A stretch of DNA of 64,000 nt, taken from Meloidogyne chitwoodi. Its lineage: Eukaryota; Nematoda; Chromadorea; Rhabditida; Meloidogynidae. Location: contig JACZZP010000017.1 in the NCBI GenBank assembly GCA_015183035.1, forward strand, positions 868,001 to 932,000, given 5' to 3'. A model generated the notes under the pieces. That model saw only the letters and a list, made by a program, of their open reading frames with translations, ran no database searches and was not told the DNA's origin. A program made the position numbers and the translations under genes. Shown piece after piece: positions 35,630 to 45,689 of the stretch. The first letter of the stretch is position 1. Each line of letters starts with the position of its first letter.

Positions 35630-36100
35630 TATTCAGTTTATTTGCTTATAAATTTTTATTAATGTAAATTCAGCAGATTCTGTTGATGATGTTGGGTCTA
35701 ATGCTAATTCGGTACTTAATTTAGGGGTGATTTTTCTATTTTTTTGTAAAATAACAATGATAGTTCATTCAAGGGAGCTCGTCGAGCTGAGTCGATTGAG
35801 ACTAAAATTAGCACGATTGTACAGATGCATCAGGCGCTCAATATAAAGATCGTCAAACAATTTGAAGTCGCAAGGTTTTAATTTTTTAATATTCTTGAAT
35901 TTTTATTCATTATAAAAGTGTTAAGGAAAGTGATATTGGGGTGCATCGTCTTATGAAGCATAATTTGAGGTGCATTATATTGCAATTAAAGGTTCTGTGC
36001 GTATCAGTATTTCTTTTATATGTACTAACGATCTAGTTCAGAAATTATTTAAATGTTGGGTTTTTTAATTCTGTGCGGAAGCTGCGTCTCTGCTTTTACG
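35630..36100 (+). pseudogene. Decayed partial copy of the hnRNP F/H gene
   Basis: Fragments match the functional gene at 39422-40240 in order. GCAGATTCTGTTGATG-TGTT (about 35673) corresponds to the first exon, although the start ATGAACGGAGC is replaced. AAAGATCGTCAAACAATT (about 35849) corresponds to the end of the first quasi-RRM. CTTATGAAGC and GTGCGTAT followed by ATGTACTAA-GATC correspond to the second quasi-RRM. AAGCTGCGTCTCTG (about 36080) matches intron sequence. The exon that starts quasi-RRM 1 is missing, the frames are broken by small indels, and no splice-consistent ORF remains. A 50-bp stretch at about 35773-35825 resembles the interior of the mariner-type MITE, so an insertion contributed to the decay. 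Confidence 0.87.
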
Positions 36101-36726
36101 GATACTATATTTTTTCCCGGTCTCAGGTCGTTAATTCTTCAATTTCCCGTTTTCCAGTATCGGTTTTTTAGTTCATTATCACTAACATAAGTTCACATCT
36201 GCGTCATCAACTTCACAGCATTCAGATTTCTCAGATTAATCAACTTAAAGTTAAACTACACATTTAACTCATCACAGAGTTCAGAGTATCTCTTTACTCA
36301 TTCAGCATATCAGCTTCAGATCATTACAAGACATCAACTTCATTTCATAGTTTATGACAAATCTTAAGCTAAATTTCAAGTTTATTTTCAAGCTGCAAAA
36401 ACTCACTATAAAAACACATTTTCTCTCGCCCAAAATCATTTGATATAAAAGCAACGGTAGTTGGTTTTTTAAATAGTAACTAATAATATATACATCTATT
36501 TCCTTGATCTTGAATGAAAGTTTTTGTTGATTATTCTTAATTTAGTTAATTTCATGATTTTTTAAATTTAATAGATTTCTTTTTAATCTCCTTTATCATC
36601 TTTACTGTAACTTTCAGCCTTTATCAAATAAATTTTAAGAAAATTATTGGCGCAACAAGGAAATTTGTAATTTTTATCAATCGCAACTTTAAAGACTTCT
36701 ACCAAAAATCCGTCCATTTAAGAAGA
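36101..36726. other. Spacer and upstream region of CK1-alpha copy 2
   Basis: It is non-coding. The first 350 bp are unique; they contain several TCATCA/CTTCA-rich words and no ORF. From about 36455 the sequence aligns with the 5' flank of copy 1 (about 31430), including the region just before its start codon. Confidence 0.5.
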
Positions 36727-38698
36727 TGAATGCAATAGTTACTCAAAGTAGTAGTAAAGTTTGTTTTTTAAATGGTTATACATAATTTTGTTTAAAAAAA
36801 GGAATTTATTGTTGGCGCCAAATATAAACTTAAAAGGAAAATTGGGAGTGGTTCATTCGGTGATATTTATCTTGCAATAAATATACAAGATGGAGAAGAG
36901 GTTGCTGTAAAACTGGAATCAGTAAAGGTTTATATATTTTTTAAGTTGAATTTCGTGTTTGATTTAATAGGCTCGTCATCCGCAATTACTTTATGAAAGC
37001 AAGGTCTACAAAATTTTGCAAGGTGGTGTTGGTATCCCACATATTCGTTTTTATGGTATTGAACGGGATTATCATTGTCTTGTAATGGACTTGTTAGGTC
37101 CCTCGCTTGAGGATCTTTTCAACTTTTGCAGTCGACGGTTTACAATGAAGGTTTGACCAGAGATTTAAAAAATATCATAGGCTTTGATTTTTAGAGACTG
37201 ATAATTTTTATTTTAAAATTGGGCGAAACATAAAAAATTTGATATTCAATTTTTTTTCCCTGGGATTGGGTATTTATTTCTTAGGTTAATTGGATTCTTT
37301 TAATAAATAATTTGAATAATTTCGTTTGGATCTTCAAAAATGTTTGTTTTAGACAGTGTTAATGTTGGCTGATCAGATGATTGGACGTATCGAGTATATG
37401 CATGTAAAAAACTTCATCCACAGAGTATTTGTGCTCTTCATCTGATTTTATAATTTCTTTTAGGACATTAAGCCTGACAATTTTTTAATGGGTATTGGCC
37501 GTCACTGTAACGTACTCTTCATCATCGATTTTGGACTTGCAAAGAAATATCGTGACTCTCGTACACGGATTCATATCCCTTTTCGTGACAAAAAAAGCCT
37601 AACGGGAACAGCACGTTACGCATCCATCAATGCTCATATGGGTAAATTTTAAATTAAAGATAAATATTTAGTTTCTCCTTTAAGGTATTGAGTTGTCTCG
37701 TCGTGATGATTTGGAATCGCTAGGTTATGTACTTATGTATTTCAATCGTGGAAATTTACCGTATGATTTTTTTAAATTTTGATGTAATTAAATCAGAGCT
37801 GCCAGATGGAAAAAAACCGGAAGTTAATCTTAAAATCCGCATTTGTGTGCAATAAATAGACAAACAATTTATATTTGAAATAATAATCTTATAAATTTCT
37901 GTGCAAGAAAAAGCATAATTAACCTTTGTTTGGATTGCTATTTGACGCTGCAGGCGAAAATTTTTAAATTTAATGTACTCTACGTGCCAAAAATTTGTAT
38001 TTTAGCAATAACTATCAAAATTTTAAAAATATCAAGAAAACCACAAAAATCCACATACTTTAAAAAAAGCATCGTCATCCTAAAAAATCTTATAATGGGG
38101 ATAAATCTGCAGTTCTGACATCTCTGATTTACATAATTTCATTGTTTTTAATTTCTTAAAATTAAATAAAAATTGAATTTAAAATATTTTTTTAACAGGT
38201 GGCAAGGATTGAAGGCAGATAACGATAAGCAGAAATATGAGAAAATCAGTGAAAAAGTATAATATTTCAATTTATTCTAAAAATAACAAAATTTAATTCC
38301 TGAAATATTAAAAAATATTATTTCATAATTAAAATTTTTAAAGAAAATGTCTACACCAGTGGAGATTTTATGTAAGGGTTTCCCTTCTGAATTTTCTATG
38401 TACTTGAACTATTGTCGCGGTTTGCGTTTTGACGGTGTTCCTGACTATATGTATTTGCGTCAACTATTTCGACTTCTTTTTCGAACACTTAATTATCAGG
38501 TTTCTTCATAGAAATATTTTATGCTATATAAAAAATATTTGGCAATATCTATTTCGTATTTATTAATCTTTAAATAAAGTGTATATGTTTTTAATTTTTC
38601 AGTATGATTACACTTTCGATTGGACTCTTCTTAAACAAAAGCCGACTAACTATGAACAATCAGACAGAGCAGGAGAATTGTTTCAACCACAGAAATGA
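36727..38698 (+). CDS. Casein kinase 1 alpha, copy 2
   Basis: This is a paralogue of the kinase at 31712-33348 with the same exon layout. It starts [11 protein letters not shown] (36727) and keeps [49 protein letters not shown] and [15 protein letters not shown], so the catalytic residues are intact. Differences are few: NKLFII to [16 protein letters not shown] to [16 protein letters not shown] to KADNDK, DEAP to DGVP, and a different short tail ending AGELFQPQK. The stop TGA is at 38696-38698; length is about 320 residues. The intron before the WQGLKAD exon is about 430 nt, against about 60 nt in copy 1, because of a hAT-type MITE insertion (37794-38126). The gene looks functional. Whether it differs in expression cannot be judged. 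Confidence 0.94.
37794..38126. mobile_element. hAT-type MITE, 333 bp, in intron of CK1-alpha copy 2
   Basis: The left end CAGAGCTGCCAGA and the reverse complement of the right end, CAGAGATGTCAGA, differ at two of 13 positions. The flanking 8-mers AATTAAAT and ATTTACAT match at 6 of 8. The corresponding intron of copy 1 lacks it, so it inserted after the gene duplicated. It is a shorter inverted relative of the element at 24431-25042: GCATAATTAACCTTTGTTTG and GCAGGCGAAAATTT occur here, and their complements appear there. Confidence 0.83.
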
Positions 38699-39421
38699 GT
38701 CTCTTAGATGCTTACTTTTTTGATCATCTTACAATTAGGAACATAAAAACAATCCTTAAAATTATTGAAAGCCCAAAACCTTACCATAGAAAATTTTTGA
38801 ATAACTTTTTTAAAGAAAAAAAATAAATGATTTTAATTACTTATTAATCTCGTTCGGTTTTGGGTTTGCGGTGATTGAAATTGTCCATTATTCGTTTCTT
38901 CCGTCCTCATTTAATTGAAAGACGTATTCAGACAAAATGAGAGAAAGCATTTCTGATTAATGTTTTTTTACATTCTTTTGAACATTCTCATCTAATCTGT
39001 ACGTCATTGAACATTATTTTAGTCCAAAAACCATGCAATCTTGTCTCAGGAGTTATTTAAATGTTATAATTTATAATTGTGAGATCATGTGATACTGGTA
39101 AATACTAAAACATCTTTCTTTGATGATTAAAAAAACTTGTTAGGAATAATACTGTTTGGCATTCACCTAACAAATAATTCTTATTGATTTTATTGTATGT
39201 AACGCCGATTTTGAAATCTCCAATGAATTATATAAAAATTTTTAAAGCGATTACTTTTTTACCGTAAAAGAAAATTTATCGATATTTATATTGAAATTGA
39301 TTTTTATTATTTTACTTAATCTCTTCACTTCTAATTTTAGTAATTAATTGCTTTTTAATTTTAGTCATTAAAGAGTAGTGATTATATTTGTTTATTCTAT
39401 TGTATTTCCTTATAAATTTTT
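38699..39421. other. Spacer between CK1-alpha copy 2 and hnRNP F/H
   Basis: It is non-coding. It aligns with the 3' flank of copy 1 (33349-34270) and then, from about 39230, with the region upstream of the hnRNP pseudogene (35440-35630). No ORF or RNA gene was recognised. Confidence 0.55.
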
Positions 39422-42232
39422 ATGAACGGAGCTTTAGCAGATTCTGTTGATGGTGTTGAGCAGTCTAATGCTAACTCGTCAGATGATCTTCAAATGTTTT
39501 CGCAAAAATCTGAATTAAATGATGAATATCTCTATCAGCAGACACAACAAATACAAGGTTGATTTTTTCTTACTTTGCATTATTTTGATTATTAGATGCA
39601 AGTTATTTTCTTCGTTGTCGAGGGCTTCCTTATTCTGCATCGGAAAGTGACGTCAGAAAGTTCTTTGAAGGTTTGTAGGTTTAATAATAATATTATGTGT
39701 ACTGTCCTTATTCGAGGGGCCTGACGAGGGCGTTGAGGAGTAAAAATCATGGTATCTACATATTTCGGAATTAGTAATCTTTTCTTATGTATTAAGAAAA
39801 AATCTGCTTTATCATTTCTTTTTCAATAATAATTTATTCCTAAATCTCTTACAGATTGGAATGTTGTCGAAGTTAGTTTTACGAATAGCATCGATGGAAA
39901 ACCTACTGGTGAATGCTATGTGCAATTTGGATCTCGTCAAGATGCGTCAGACGCGCAATCTAAAGATCGTCAAACAATTGGAAGTCGCTACATTGAAGGT
40001 TTTAATTTAATTTTTTAAATATTGTTGAATTTTTTTATTATAATACAGTGTTTCAAGTAAGTGACATTGAGATGGATCAGCTTATGAAGCGGTTACATAT
40101 GAAGCGCACTATGGCAACTAAGGGTTTTGTGCGTATACGTGGTCTTCCTTATACATGTACTAAGGATCAAGTCCAGCAATTCTTTGAAGGTTGGTTTTGG
40201 TTTTATTTGAATTTTGCGCGAAAGCTGCGTCTCTGGGCTTGCCAGACCACTTAGAATCTAAAATGGTTTGGTGGTTAAGGTCCAAGAGGGAGAAAATTTT
40301 TATTTGGTAAAAATTTTCGAGCTTCTACCATATTCTCGCTAAAAATGCATCAAATTGATGGTTTTATAACCTAAAAACGAAATCATTTGTTTGGGACTCA
40401 TTTCGAATATCAAATACAATTTTATGAAATTTATTATTTTATCAGTTTTTGCATTTAGTGAAAATACGGTTTTTCAAAAAAAATTTAGTTAAAGAAATTG
40501 TTTTTGCTCAGGGTTGACACTGGATGAAGTTGTCTTCGGGAAGGAACCGGGGCTAGAGGGGCGACCAACGGGCGAGGGGTTTGTGAAATTCGGCACTGCC
40601 GCCGAGGCAGAACGGGCTTTGCAACTAAATGGGCAACACATGGGGACAAGGTATGCAACAATAAAAACTTTGTTTGTCGGTTAGGTGCTCTTTTTGTGCA
40701 CTTGTTTTTTTATTTTATTATTTTCTTTGATTTATATTGGTATAATTTCTTTACCTTATATCGGGTCTATTGCTAAAAAATTATTTTTAAAATAATTATT
40801 GGAAACAAATAGTTTATAGACATTGATGATTTTGTCGGTAAATAAATATAATTTAATTGGATAAGGAACGAATTGATTGTAAGTGATTTTGACGTAAAAA
40901 CTTTCTAAGAATATTTCTTAATTTTTTATGTTTCTTGATTTTTTTCATTTCCTCAATCTCATATCTAATTTTTACTATAAATTTACTTTCACTACTATAT
41001 AAACATTTTGAAATACTTTCTTTTAAGGTATTTGGAGATATTCAAGAGTGATGGAGCTGCTTTTGAAGCCTTTAAATTGCGTTCACAGAACAATATTGTA
41101 CCACTGAAAGCTTTAGCGCAATCAACACCAGATTGGGGACCTGGATATGGTGGTGGATATGGCTATGGTGGGAACGGATATGGTGGGTACGGACCTGGTC
41201 CAGATGGTTATTACGGTGGTGGATATTCATTTGGGTATGTGTTTTTCTTTGTATTTTAAATAATTCAAAAAATAGTATTTTTGATACAAACTTTTTTTGT
41301 ACATTTTAAATGTGTTTTAGTTCCGGTTATGAGCAACGTGGAGGAGGTGGGCGTCCATATGGAAGAGGATTCGGTCTGATTAATTGTCTTATTTTTATTG
41401 TTTTTACATTTCAGACCCTCCTTCTAATCGTTATTCACCGTATCCCAATTATGGTGGAGCTTATGGCTATAGCGGTGGTGGTGGTCGCCAAGGCGGTCGC
41501 GGTGGACGTGGTGGTGGTGATTATCGTGGTGCCTATGACGATGGTTATGGTGGAGGCGGTTACGGAGGAAGTGCCGGGTATGGTGGTTATCAAGATAACA
41601 TTATTGGACCTACTAAGGTAGTTTTGCAAAATTAATAAAATATTTCAATGATAAAATTCTAATAAGGTTTATATGCGAGGAATTCCGTTCCGAATTAATG
41701 CTGCGGAACTTGAACGTTTTTTTGCGCCATTAGTTTGTGTTGACATACAAGTTTGTTTAAAAATATTTGTTTATTTTTAACTTTTTGATAAGATTGGCAC
41801 TATGCCTGATGGGCGTGCTAGTGGTGATGGAATTGTTGAATTTCAAACACCAGCGGATGCACGACAAGCGTTAAGTAAAGATCGTGAAAGCATAGGAACT
41901 AGGTAGTGTATTATAATTAAGCATTTTAATTTTTCCAATTGTAATTTAGATACATTGAGCTTTTTCCAACTGTTAACGCAAAAATTCCTTCTCATGTGAA
42001 TTATAGCAGCGTTGGAGGAAAAGGAAGTGCTGGACCGCGAGTTGCTGGACCTTCAGTTTCTTCACCAGCCCAACAGTATGCGCAACAGCAGGTAGCTGCA
42101 TATGCTAGTGGTAACTATTCATCATCACATAGTCAATATGGACAATACAGCAGTGATTATTATGGAGGATATGGTGGAGTTGCTCAGGACAATAATGGAC
42201 AACCGCAGAAGCCGGTTGATTACAACTGGTAG
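39422..42232 (+). CDS. hrpf-1: hnRNP F/H family RNA-binding protein (three quasi-RRMs)
   Basis: This is a nuclear RNA-binding protein of the hnRNP F/H type; the family binds G-tracts and controls splicing and polyadenylation. The acidic N-terminus MNGALADSVDGVEQSNANSS precedes quasi-RRM 1: FLRCRGLPYSASESDVRKFF (about 39600), GKPTGECYVQF and SRYIEVFQ. Quasi-RRM 2 has GFVRIRGLPYTCTKDQVQQF (about 40122), RPTGEGFVKFG and RYLEIFKSD. A Gly/Tyr-rich low-complexity region follows (41130-41610). Quasi-RRM 3 has VYMRGIPFRINAAELERFFA (about 41668) and TRYIELFPT. The tail is Gln/Ser/Tyr/Gly-rich, ending KPVDYNW with TAG at 42230-42232. Domain order matches vertebrate hnRNP H. Two introns (40190-40510 and 40652-41027) are longer than average. 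The symbol follows the C. elegans homologue and is provisional, since that species has several paralogues. Confidence 0.93.
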
Positions 42233-43100
42233 GTTATAAATAAAATTATTTTTGAACAATAATCCTCCATTATATTTAATTAATGAAAAACATTAAAGGC
42301 CTACATCACAGTTTTGATCTGAAATACAGAAGGAGTGCAATCACTTTTGAATTTTCTTTGAATTTTTCTTGATAAAACAATTTACATTTTTTGAAATTTT
42401 AATTATAAGCCTCTCTAATTAAATCCCAACAAATTATTTGTTTTTCCAATTATTTATAGCAGTTATTTTTCCATTATTTAAAAATCTTTTTCCTTTACAA
42501 AATTTTAATGTGAACGGATATATTTTTAGTTTTGGAAAAAATTTATATTTGGAATGGGTTTAACGAAATTTTTTTATGTGGGTTCCCTATTTTTATTAAA
42601 TAACTTGTACAAAAAAATCTGATTTTAGATTTTTATTATTATTATAAATTTAATAGTAGTTAGTCATCAAATTGAGTTTTATTGATTTTGAATATACTTT
42701 TTGACTAAATATTTTGGTGTTTGTTTCTAAGAAAAATTTTAGTTACCTGATTATATAATTCTTATTTCTGATCGATTTCAGCAATTTTTTCTTTTTTGAT
42801 AATCTTATGTTAATGTTTTTCTTTTATTATATAAATCCTTTGACATTAATAAATATTTGTATTTTTCTTATCTTTATTAAATGAAAGTAATAATAATTAA
42901 TTATGTTTTAAGTGACCACTAACATTAGAACTATTTTTTGATTGAGGGAGGATAAAAAGGCCAATAAATTGCTCAGATATTAAAAATATTTCCTTTCATA
43001 ATTTATTTAGTTATATTCCATCCTCTATCTTCACATATTCGTGACTGACTGAATTATAAATATATGGTTTTTTTTCCATTAATTTTTAAAAGCTAATAAA
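42233..43100. other. Intergenic, no gene seen
   Basis: This AT-rich region includes the probable 3' UTR of the hnRNP gene. No ORF, RNA gene or inverted repeat was recognised. Confidence 0.5.
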
Positions 43101-43478
43101 ATGTCTAACAAAAAAAGCATTTAAGTTTGTTTTACGTTTGACAGATCCACTGAACCATAAAGGTTTTGTTGATTATCTAATAAGAAATTCTTTCAATTGC
43201 TTATTTAAATGGTTAATTGATGGTAAAGAAATAAAAGAAATTCCTAAATGTACCTCTTTCAATTTATTTTTTAATACTAATGGTCCAAATGAGTTTTTGC
43301 TTAAGGAACTAAACATCAGGAGATTTACTATTTTTTTAACATTAAAATGTCAAAATCAATTTTTTTGAAAAGTGCCAATAAATGCTCTAAATAAATAAAT
43401 TTAAACCTTTTTAGACAAGATGACGATTTTCTAAAAAAACTGTTGCCATTGAATAAAAAGCTGAATTATGTTTTATAA
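43101..43478 (+). pseudogene. Small unknown ORF with apparent homopolymer frameshift
   Basis: The family is not recognised. An ATG at 43101 opens MSNKK and then meets a run of seven A's (43109-43115), after which the frame ends at TAA. One base shifted, an uninterrupted frame reads KAFKFVLRLTDPLNHKGFVD and continues YLIRNSFNCLFKWLIDGKEI to CTSFNLFFNTNGPNE, with codon-like composition unlike random AT-rich DNA. It then either runs to TGA near 43368 or splices through a GTTTTT donor to QDDDFLKKLLPLNKKLNYVL, ending TAA at 43476-43478. A one-base indel in a homopolymer, real or a sequencing/assembly error, is the simplest explanation. Predicted length is under 100 residues. Confidence 0.45.
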
Positions 43479-43557
43479 CGCATTTTATCAATAAAAATAC
43501 TTTAAAAATAATACTTGTTAAAATTAAAAAATTTTTTTTTGAATTATAAAATTTTAA

Positions 43558-45689
43558 ATGAATTCCTCAGCAGAACAAAATAGGCGTAGATTTGCTACCT
43601 CTCCATTCACTTGGCGGTCACAAAGTGCACCAAATCGAGATAAATGGTATAGAAGAGGTAAAATAAAGAAATAAAATTTTATTTAAAAAATTTAATTAAA
43701 AGGACCACTTTCTCGTCAGCGTAGTAGAAATGAATCTTCTGGTGGTGAATCTACACAGCTTTTAGATCATATGGTTTCACGTCGTTTAGTGAGTGCAATT
43801 GCTGCTTGGTAAATTATTTGTTAAATTATTTAATTTAGTAAGAATTTAGGCATGATTTACATGTTTCTCTTCTGCAACTTTCAATGAGTAGGGCTGAATT
43901 AAATACTGTTGATCGAAAAGAAGTACATTTAGCTTAAAAAAATATTTTATGTGTATTTTTTTTTTAATTTTTAGATAGACAGAAAATTAACAATAATACG
44001 TCGTAAAGAAAGTAATGAAAGTTCCTCTCCTTCGTTAATTGGTTCTAAACGTCCCTCACAAAGAGGAAGAGTTGAACAGAGGAGAATATCTACAAAAATA
44101 CGTAAAGGTAGAAGTGTATTTTTGTATTTTTAAAAATAGTAAAATTGAAAGAAAAATATTTATTTTTTAATTTTTTGTTTAAGTCCCCTCAATTCGACCA
44201 TCAACATTATGCCGAGTAACAAAAAAAGAAAAAGAATGTAGCCAAACAATTTCCTCTCAATCTTCATCCTCTACTTCTTTATCTTTTATTTGTTCTTCTA
44301 CAACAAATGATGATAGTAAAAATAAACATTTAGAAGAAGAAAAAATAACAGAAAAACAAAATGAAGGTAATTTTTTTTATTAAAAAAAATAAAAATATTT
44401 TTAGTTAAAAATTTGAAATACCAAAGTAATTCAATTGGACGTTCTAAACACAGAGAACATTCATTAATTCATCAAAGTACTGAAAACAATGAAAAAACTT
44501 CCCCTCCTCCAACTTGGACTGCCACTTTTGCACAGAGTTTACAAATTAGATCATCATCAACTCGTAGACGTATTCGATCACCTAGACCTTCTGCAAAGCA
44601 TATATTAATATTAAAACGTTTGTATTTTAAATATAAATATTTGAGGGAATACTTTAATTTATTTCTTACATTTTATTTATTTAAAAGTATTTTTATAATT
44701 GAATAAAAGAAAAGAAAAAGAATCTATTCGGCGAACACCTCAAAAACGTTTATTTGTATATTTATTTAGATCTTTGGGAAAATAAAGAAAATGAATAGAG
44801 AAACTAGTCTTTTAGTAATTTTAGTAAATTGAATATATAAATGATTTTAGAATTGATTTATTAAAAGAAAAATAGGAAAAATAGTTTTTTGTGCTGATAA
44901 AAAGGCCATAAACAAGAAGCTCTTTATTTTATTTATTTTAACAAAAATAAATTAATTTTTAATTATATAATTATTTTTATAAATATTAATTAATTTATAT
45001 TTTGTAAATAATAATAATGTAAATATTATTTCATCATGTGCTGCATTGAATTTTTATTTTTTCGTAGATTTAATAAAAGTAATATATCTAGAATAATATA
45101 TAAAAATATTTAATTTTTAAAAAATAATTTTTTATTTTTTCAGATAGTGTTCAATTATTGGAACCTAAAATTCAAGGAATTGAATATATTTCTGCAAATC
45201 AACAAAATAATAACAATAATAATTTATTAGAAAAAACAAATCAATCGCCCAATTCAAAATTAAATATTTTAACAAAAAAAGAAAAAAGAAGATGTTTTAG
45301 TGTTGCAAAAATAGATGAAAATAGAAAACAATTAGTTAATTATTTTAATTAAATTAATTTAATTTTTTTTAAGAATTTCAATAGAAGAAGAAGACAATTT
45401 AGTTATCAAAGTGAAGATACAGATAATGAAGCAATAATTAGTGATTACAATAATAATAATAATGAACTTTTAAATATAAATACTAGTTGTAGTAGTGGAG
45501 AATTTTCTGAAACTGAATTGGATGTAAAATAGAGATATTTTTTATTTAAATTAATATTAAAAACAATTAAAATAAAGGCAATATATAATCAAGAAAGAAT
45601 TCATTCAAAGTCATGTTTGTCAAGTCCAGAATTATCACCTGATGAATTAAAACAACTTTTTCCTGAACTTAGCGATCATTGGAGGTAAT
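43558..45689 (+). CDS. Ser/Arg/Asn-rich protein of unknown function, about 8 exons
   Basis: I recognise no known domain. The exon chain starts MNSSAEQNRRRFATSPFTWR (43558) and continues GPLSRQRSRNESSGGESTQL, HMVSRRLVSAIAA and WHDLHVSLLQLSMSRAELNT (about 43855). IDRKLTIIRRKESNESSSPS follows, then VPSIRPSTLCRVTKKEKECS. Next come TENNEKTSPPPTWTATFAQS (about 44480), LLEPKIQGIEYISANQ (about 45157) and SPELSPDELKQLFPELSDHW (about 45630-45683). The phases agree at each junction, which supports real coding. The last exon ends AGG-TAA, so it is either a stop (45687-45689) or a donor AG|GTAATT into the 3.3-kb gap. The next exon downstream has its own Met and no compatible acceptor, so a stop is favoured. 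The only helical-looking segment is around LLQLSMSRAELNTVDRKE. The protein is probably disordered. Confidence 0.6.

Larger units (their letters stand above)
31430..36100 (+). repeat. Segmental duplication, copy A (interrupted by the MSP-domain gene)
   Basis: Sequence from about 31430 onward is paralogous to sequence from about 36455. Both start with GTTTTTAAGTAGTAACTAAT-like DNA and share 5' flanks, the whole casein kinase gene and its 3' flank (for example AATCTGTACGTCATTRAACA at about 34157 and 38996). Homology resumes at about 35440-36100 against about 39230-40250, upstream of and within the hnRNP F/H gene. The intervening 34270-35440, with the sperm-protein gene, has no counterpart in copy B. 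Copy B spans about 36455-40250. Confidence 0.88.

Noticed and set aside
37930..38118. 62-codon plus-strand ORF
   Set aside because: Falls inside the hAT-type MITE. It is Lys/Ile-rich and shows no transposase motif.
41435..41629. Thr/Ile-rich minus-strand ORF and Val-rich plus-strand ORF over the hnRNP Gly/Tyr region
   Set aside because: Frame shadows of the GGN/TAY codon repeats that encode the Gly/Tyr-rich domain.
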